From assembly GCA_031551515.1 (NCBI GenBank), contig JAVBNL010000028.1, positions 7,077 to 71,076 on the forward strand: a stretch of 64,000 nucleotides of DNA. Reading direction: 5' to 3'. Positions 62,219 through 64,000 of the stretch are shown in pieces. The notes under the pieces are model-generated. The model did no database searches. It had not been told where the DNA came from and worked only from the letters and a program-made list of their open reading frames with translations. The position numbers and the translations under genes were made by a program. This DNA comes from FLUQ01 sp031551515 (lineage in GTDB: Bacteria > Desulfobacterota > Desulfovibrionia > Desulfovibrionales > Desulfovibrionaceae). Each line of letters opens with the position of its first letter. Position 1 is the first letter of the stretch.

Positions 62219-63715
62219 ATGGCTGTTACCGCTTTCACCACGGTTCAATCACAAAAAGTTTTACTCGCGACGCCGGGGCCGGGGCAGACCGTTCGCGTCA
62301 CCGCCCCGCCGGACGGAATCTTTACATTGCAGTTTTCTCCGGATGCGGCCGCCCTTGGCTCGGAAGGCAAAGATCTGATCTTTACCTTCCCTGACGGCGG
62401 CCAAATCGTTATCAGCGGTTTTTTTGACAAAGGCATTGACGCGCTGCCCTATCTGGAAACGGCGGACGGCGCCCTGCTTAGCGGCAGGGATTTTCTGGCC
62501 GCCTTCGACCCGGAACTGCTGACGGCCGCCGGCCCCGGCGCCGGGGCGGCCGCTGTTCCTTCCAGCGGTTCAGGCGAATACGCCGACGATGCGGGGAGCC
62601 TGATCGACGGCATAGACCGCCTGGGAGACCTCGGCACCATTTACTGGGACCGCGAAACCGAAGTGCCTGAAAATTACGGCGGCCTGACGCGGCCGGCCGC
62701 CGCGGCGACGGACGGCCCGCCGCCTCTTCCGGCCATGATCCTGCACGCCCACGACAACACCGCGCTGGTCAGAGAAACGGGAGGCGGCACGCTCAAACGC
62801 GCGGCCATGGCGCATGACGCCGCTCTGGGCGACCCTCCCCTTGATCCCTATCAATACGACGCTTCCGGCAACGTCATCGGCGACCCGTCCTTTGTCGGCC
62901 TGCCGACAACGGGCGGCATGCACGCCGAGGGCATCGACCATCTCATCGATGAAAACGGCGAGGCGCAGCCGCTTGGCGCCGGCGCCTACGTCAGCGAATG
63001 GACCTTCACCAATCCCTACACCGGCCAGGTGGTCACGATCGACGAGGGCATGTACGTCAACGGCCAGTATACGTACAGTTATCAGGACAACGATGTGCGC
63101 TATTCCATCACCTTTTACGCCGACGGCCGGTATGACTTCCACGCGGAACGCATCGACGGCGGCCGCATGGACATCGACAATTTCGACATCAGCTACACGG
63201 TGCAAGACGGCGGATCTTCCGACTCCGCCGAGTTGTACATCCGCACCGGCAGCCACCTTATTGAGGGCAGCCACGGCGACGACCGCCTCACGGGAACCGA
63301 CGGCAACGACGTCATTTACGGCGGCGACGGTCAGGATGTCATTTACGGCGGCAAAGGCGACGACGTCATGTTCGGCGGCCGCGGAAACGATCTTTTCGCC
63401 TGGAAAACGGAGGATCTTGACGGCGGAACTGATACGATCAAAGATTTCGAACTTGGCGGCGACCACCTGCGCTTTGACGGCCTGTTTACCGACGCCGAGC
63501 TGCAGAATATGGATGACCTGCTGGCCTCCGGCAAACTGTCGATCCACGCCAACAGCGACTCCCAGTTGACGCTGACGCTGGATGCGGGCGGCGGCGCGAG
63601 CCAGACCGTACAAATTCACCTGGAAAACGTCACCGTCGACATGACCGCCCTCAACGGCGACCCTCAGGCCCAGGCCGACTTATTGCAGCAGATCATAACC
63701 AACGCGGGTGGCTGA
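62219..63715 (+). CDS. RTX-type calcium-binding secreted protein
   Basis: A 498-residue protein. An N-terminal block (residues about 1-75, with VLLATPGPGQTVRVTA, LIFTFPDGGQIVISGFFDKG) looks like the retention-type module of type I secreted adhesins. A middle region contains a beta-rich domain. RTX nonapeptides come at about 350-395: GTDGNDVIYGGDGQDVIYGG, GGKGDDVMFGGRGNDLFAW. The tail (IKDFELGGDHLRFDGL) fits a type I secretion signal. It would be exported through an ABC/MFP/TolC channel, whose genes are not in the window. The preceding region is AT-rich. Confidence 0.85.
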   Translation: MAVTAFTTVQSQKVLLATPGPGQTVRVTAPPDGIFTLQFSPDAAALGSEGKDLIFTFPDGGQIVISGFFDKGIDALPYLETADGALLSGRDFLAAFDPELLTAAGPGAGAAAVPSSGSGEYADDAGSLIDGIDRLGDLGTIYWDRETEVPENYGGLTRPAAAATDGPPPLPAMILHAHDNTALVRETGGGTLKRAAMAHDAALGDPPLDPYQYDASGNVIGDPSFVGLPTTGGMHAEGIDHLIDENGEAQPLGAGAYVSEWTFTNPYTGQVVTIDEGMYVNGQYTYSYQDNDVRYSITFYADGRYDFHAERIDGGRMDIDNFDISYTVQDGGSSDSAELYIRTGSHLIEGSHGDDRLTGTDGNDVIYGGDGQDVIYGGKGDDVMFGGRGNDLFAWKTEDLDGGTDTIKDFELGGDHLRFDGLFTDAELQNMDDLLASGKLSIHANSDSQLTLTLDAGGGASQTVQIHLENVTVDMTALNGDPQAQADLLQQIITNAGG

Positions 63716-63737
63716 CGCCCGCTAAAACACGCAAACG

Positions 63738-63768
63738 ACGGGCCGGAACGCGTGTTCCGGCCCGTTTG
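63738..63768 (+). terminator. Terminator after the RTX gene
   Basis: A perfect 12-bp stem, ACGGGCCGGAAC and its complement, with a GCGT loop and TTTG after it. A-rich bases precede it, so it could also work on the other strand. Confidence 0.75.
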
Positions 63769-63778
63769 TAAAAAATCC

Positions 63779-63806
63779 TTGACAGCGCGGCGCGTTCTTC
63801 TTTACT
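63779..63806 (+). promoter_or_regulatory. Sigma-70 promoter of the aromatic leader
   Basis: -35 TTGACA (63779-63784), 16-base spacer, -10 TTTACT (63801-63806). It stands 30 bases upstream of the leader peptide ATG. Confidence 0.6.
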
Positions 63807-63835
63807 TTCTGCCAGACGGCAATACCACCGTCGAT

Positions 63836-63964
63836 ATGGAGCTTTTTGTGACCACACTGCCTCTTACCACCGCCTGGCGCGCCTCTCACGTCGAATCCGT
63901 GTATTATTACGGCTTCTTCTTTTATGGCTTTAGCAAGTCCTGCGGTGGGGTGTGCGCTGCGTAA
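63836..63964 (+). CDS. Tyr/Phe-rich leader peptide of an attenuator
   Basis: A 42-residue open frame. Residues 22-32 read VYYYGFFFYGF, giving four Tyr and four Phe codons within ten codons, next to a promoter and followed by self-complementary RNA. This is the pattern of phe/tyr-type attenuators such as pheL, in which scarce charged tRNA stalls the ribosome and prevents termination. A ribosome site before the ATG is weak. The regulated gene lies beyond the right edge; chorismate mutase/prephenate dehydratase or DAHP synthase would fit. Confidence 0.75.
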   Translation: MELFVTTLPLTTAWRASHVESVYYYGFFFYGFSKSCGGVCAA

Positions 63965-64000
63965 TCGAAAGTACAGTAGTAAGCAACCCGGGCCGCAGGC
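63939..64000 (+). promoter_or_regulatory. Self-complementary segment of the leader attenuator, cut by the window end
   Basis: CCTGCGG (63939-63945, in the leader peptide end) pairs with CCGCAGG (63993-63999). This would be an early stem of the attenuator. The alternative stems and the T run must lie past 64000. Confidence 0.45.

Overview
The window is GC-rich, densely coded DNA that reads like a member of the Desulfovibrionaceae (Desulfovibrio/Bilophila-like anaerobes). The gene content points that way: a sensory [FeFe]-hydrogenase, a four-subunit 2-oxoacid:ferredoxin oxidoreductase, the anaerobic NrdDG ribonucleotide reductase, futalosine-type menaquinone synthesis and a PurL with a fused PurS-like N-terminus. 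The placement is inferred from gene content and from remembered family relationships. No rRNA, tRNA, CRISPR array, insertion sequence or prophage was recognised.

Layout. 1-660: two truncated genes facing each other at one junction (a 2-hydroxyacid dehydrogenase and the tail of an N-acyl-D-amino-acid deacylase). 749-8522 (-): two histidine kinases, then a hydrogen-sensor-like protein with a SpoIIE-type phosphatase. 8818-14840 (-): a vitamin B12 uptake operon (btuF-btuD-btuC-btuB-tonB) behind a cobalamin riboswitch with an intrinsic terminator. 14841-20064: a Doc-type toxin-antitoxin pair and assorted housekeeping genes (phosphoesterase, Bcp peroxiredoxin, RtcB, DsrE-like, cyclopropane fatty acid synthase). 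20149-23474: a second cobalamin riboswitch with terminator controlling nrdDG. 23475-24285: a gene-free stretch of hairpins and repeats. 24286-30703 (-): gatC/gatA, a lipoprotein, a thioesterase-ACT fusion, kdsD and a VUT-type transporter.

30782-45076 is the most accessory part. A minus-strand block encodes a class III CoA-transferase, an HMG-CoA-lyase-like enzyme, a 2-hydroxyacid dehydrogenase, a DASS transporter, an enolase-superfamily enzyme, an amidohydrolase and an IclR regulator. An IclR-like operator lies just upstream of its first gene. Beyond queF follows a plus-strand block with a PrpR-type sigma-54 activator, then a -24/-12 promoter, an MFS transporter, a metallo-beta-lactamase-fold enzyme and a LarA-like (nickel racemase family) protein. 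Together they look like two linked hydroxy-acid catabolic modules with unknown substrates.

45210-64000: a 2-oxoacid:ferredoxin oxidoreductase, a long Ala/Pro-rich acidic repeat protein, a menaquinone-related run (ubiE/menG, mqnB, polyprenyl synthase) with an embedded nucleotide-sugar dehydrogenase, an HDOD-GGDEF protein, purL, an EamA transporter, rpsD and an RTX protein. The window ends in a leader peptide with a Tyr/Phe codon cluster, which looks like an attenuator for an aromatic amino acid gene outside the window.

Dispersed non-coding structure is notable: three long imperfect palindromes with a similar centre (8693-8818, 20367-20490, 49928-49990), three copies of a GC-rich hairpin repeat, and further REP-like inverted repeats.
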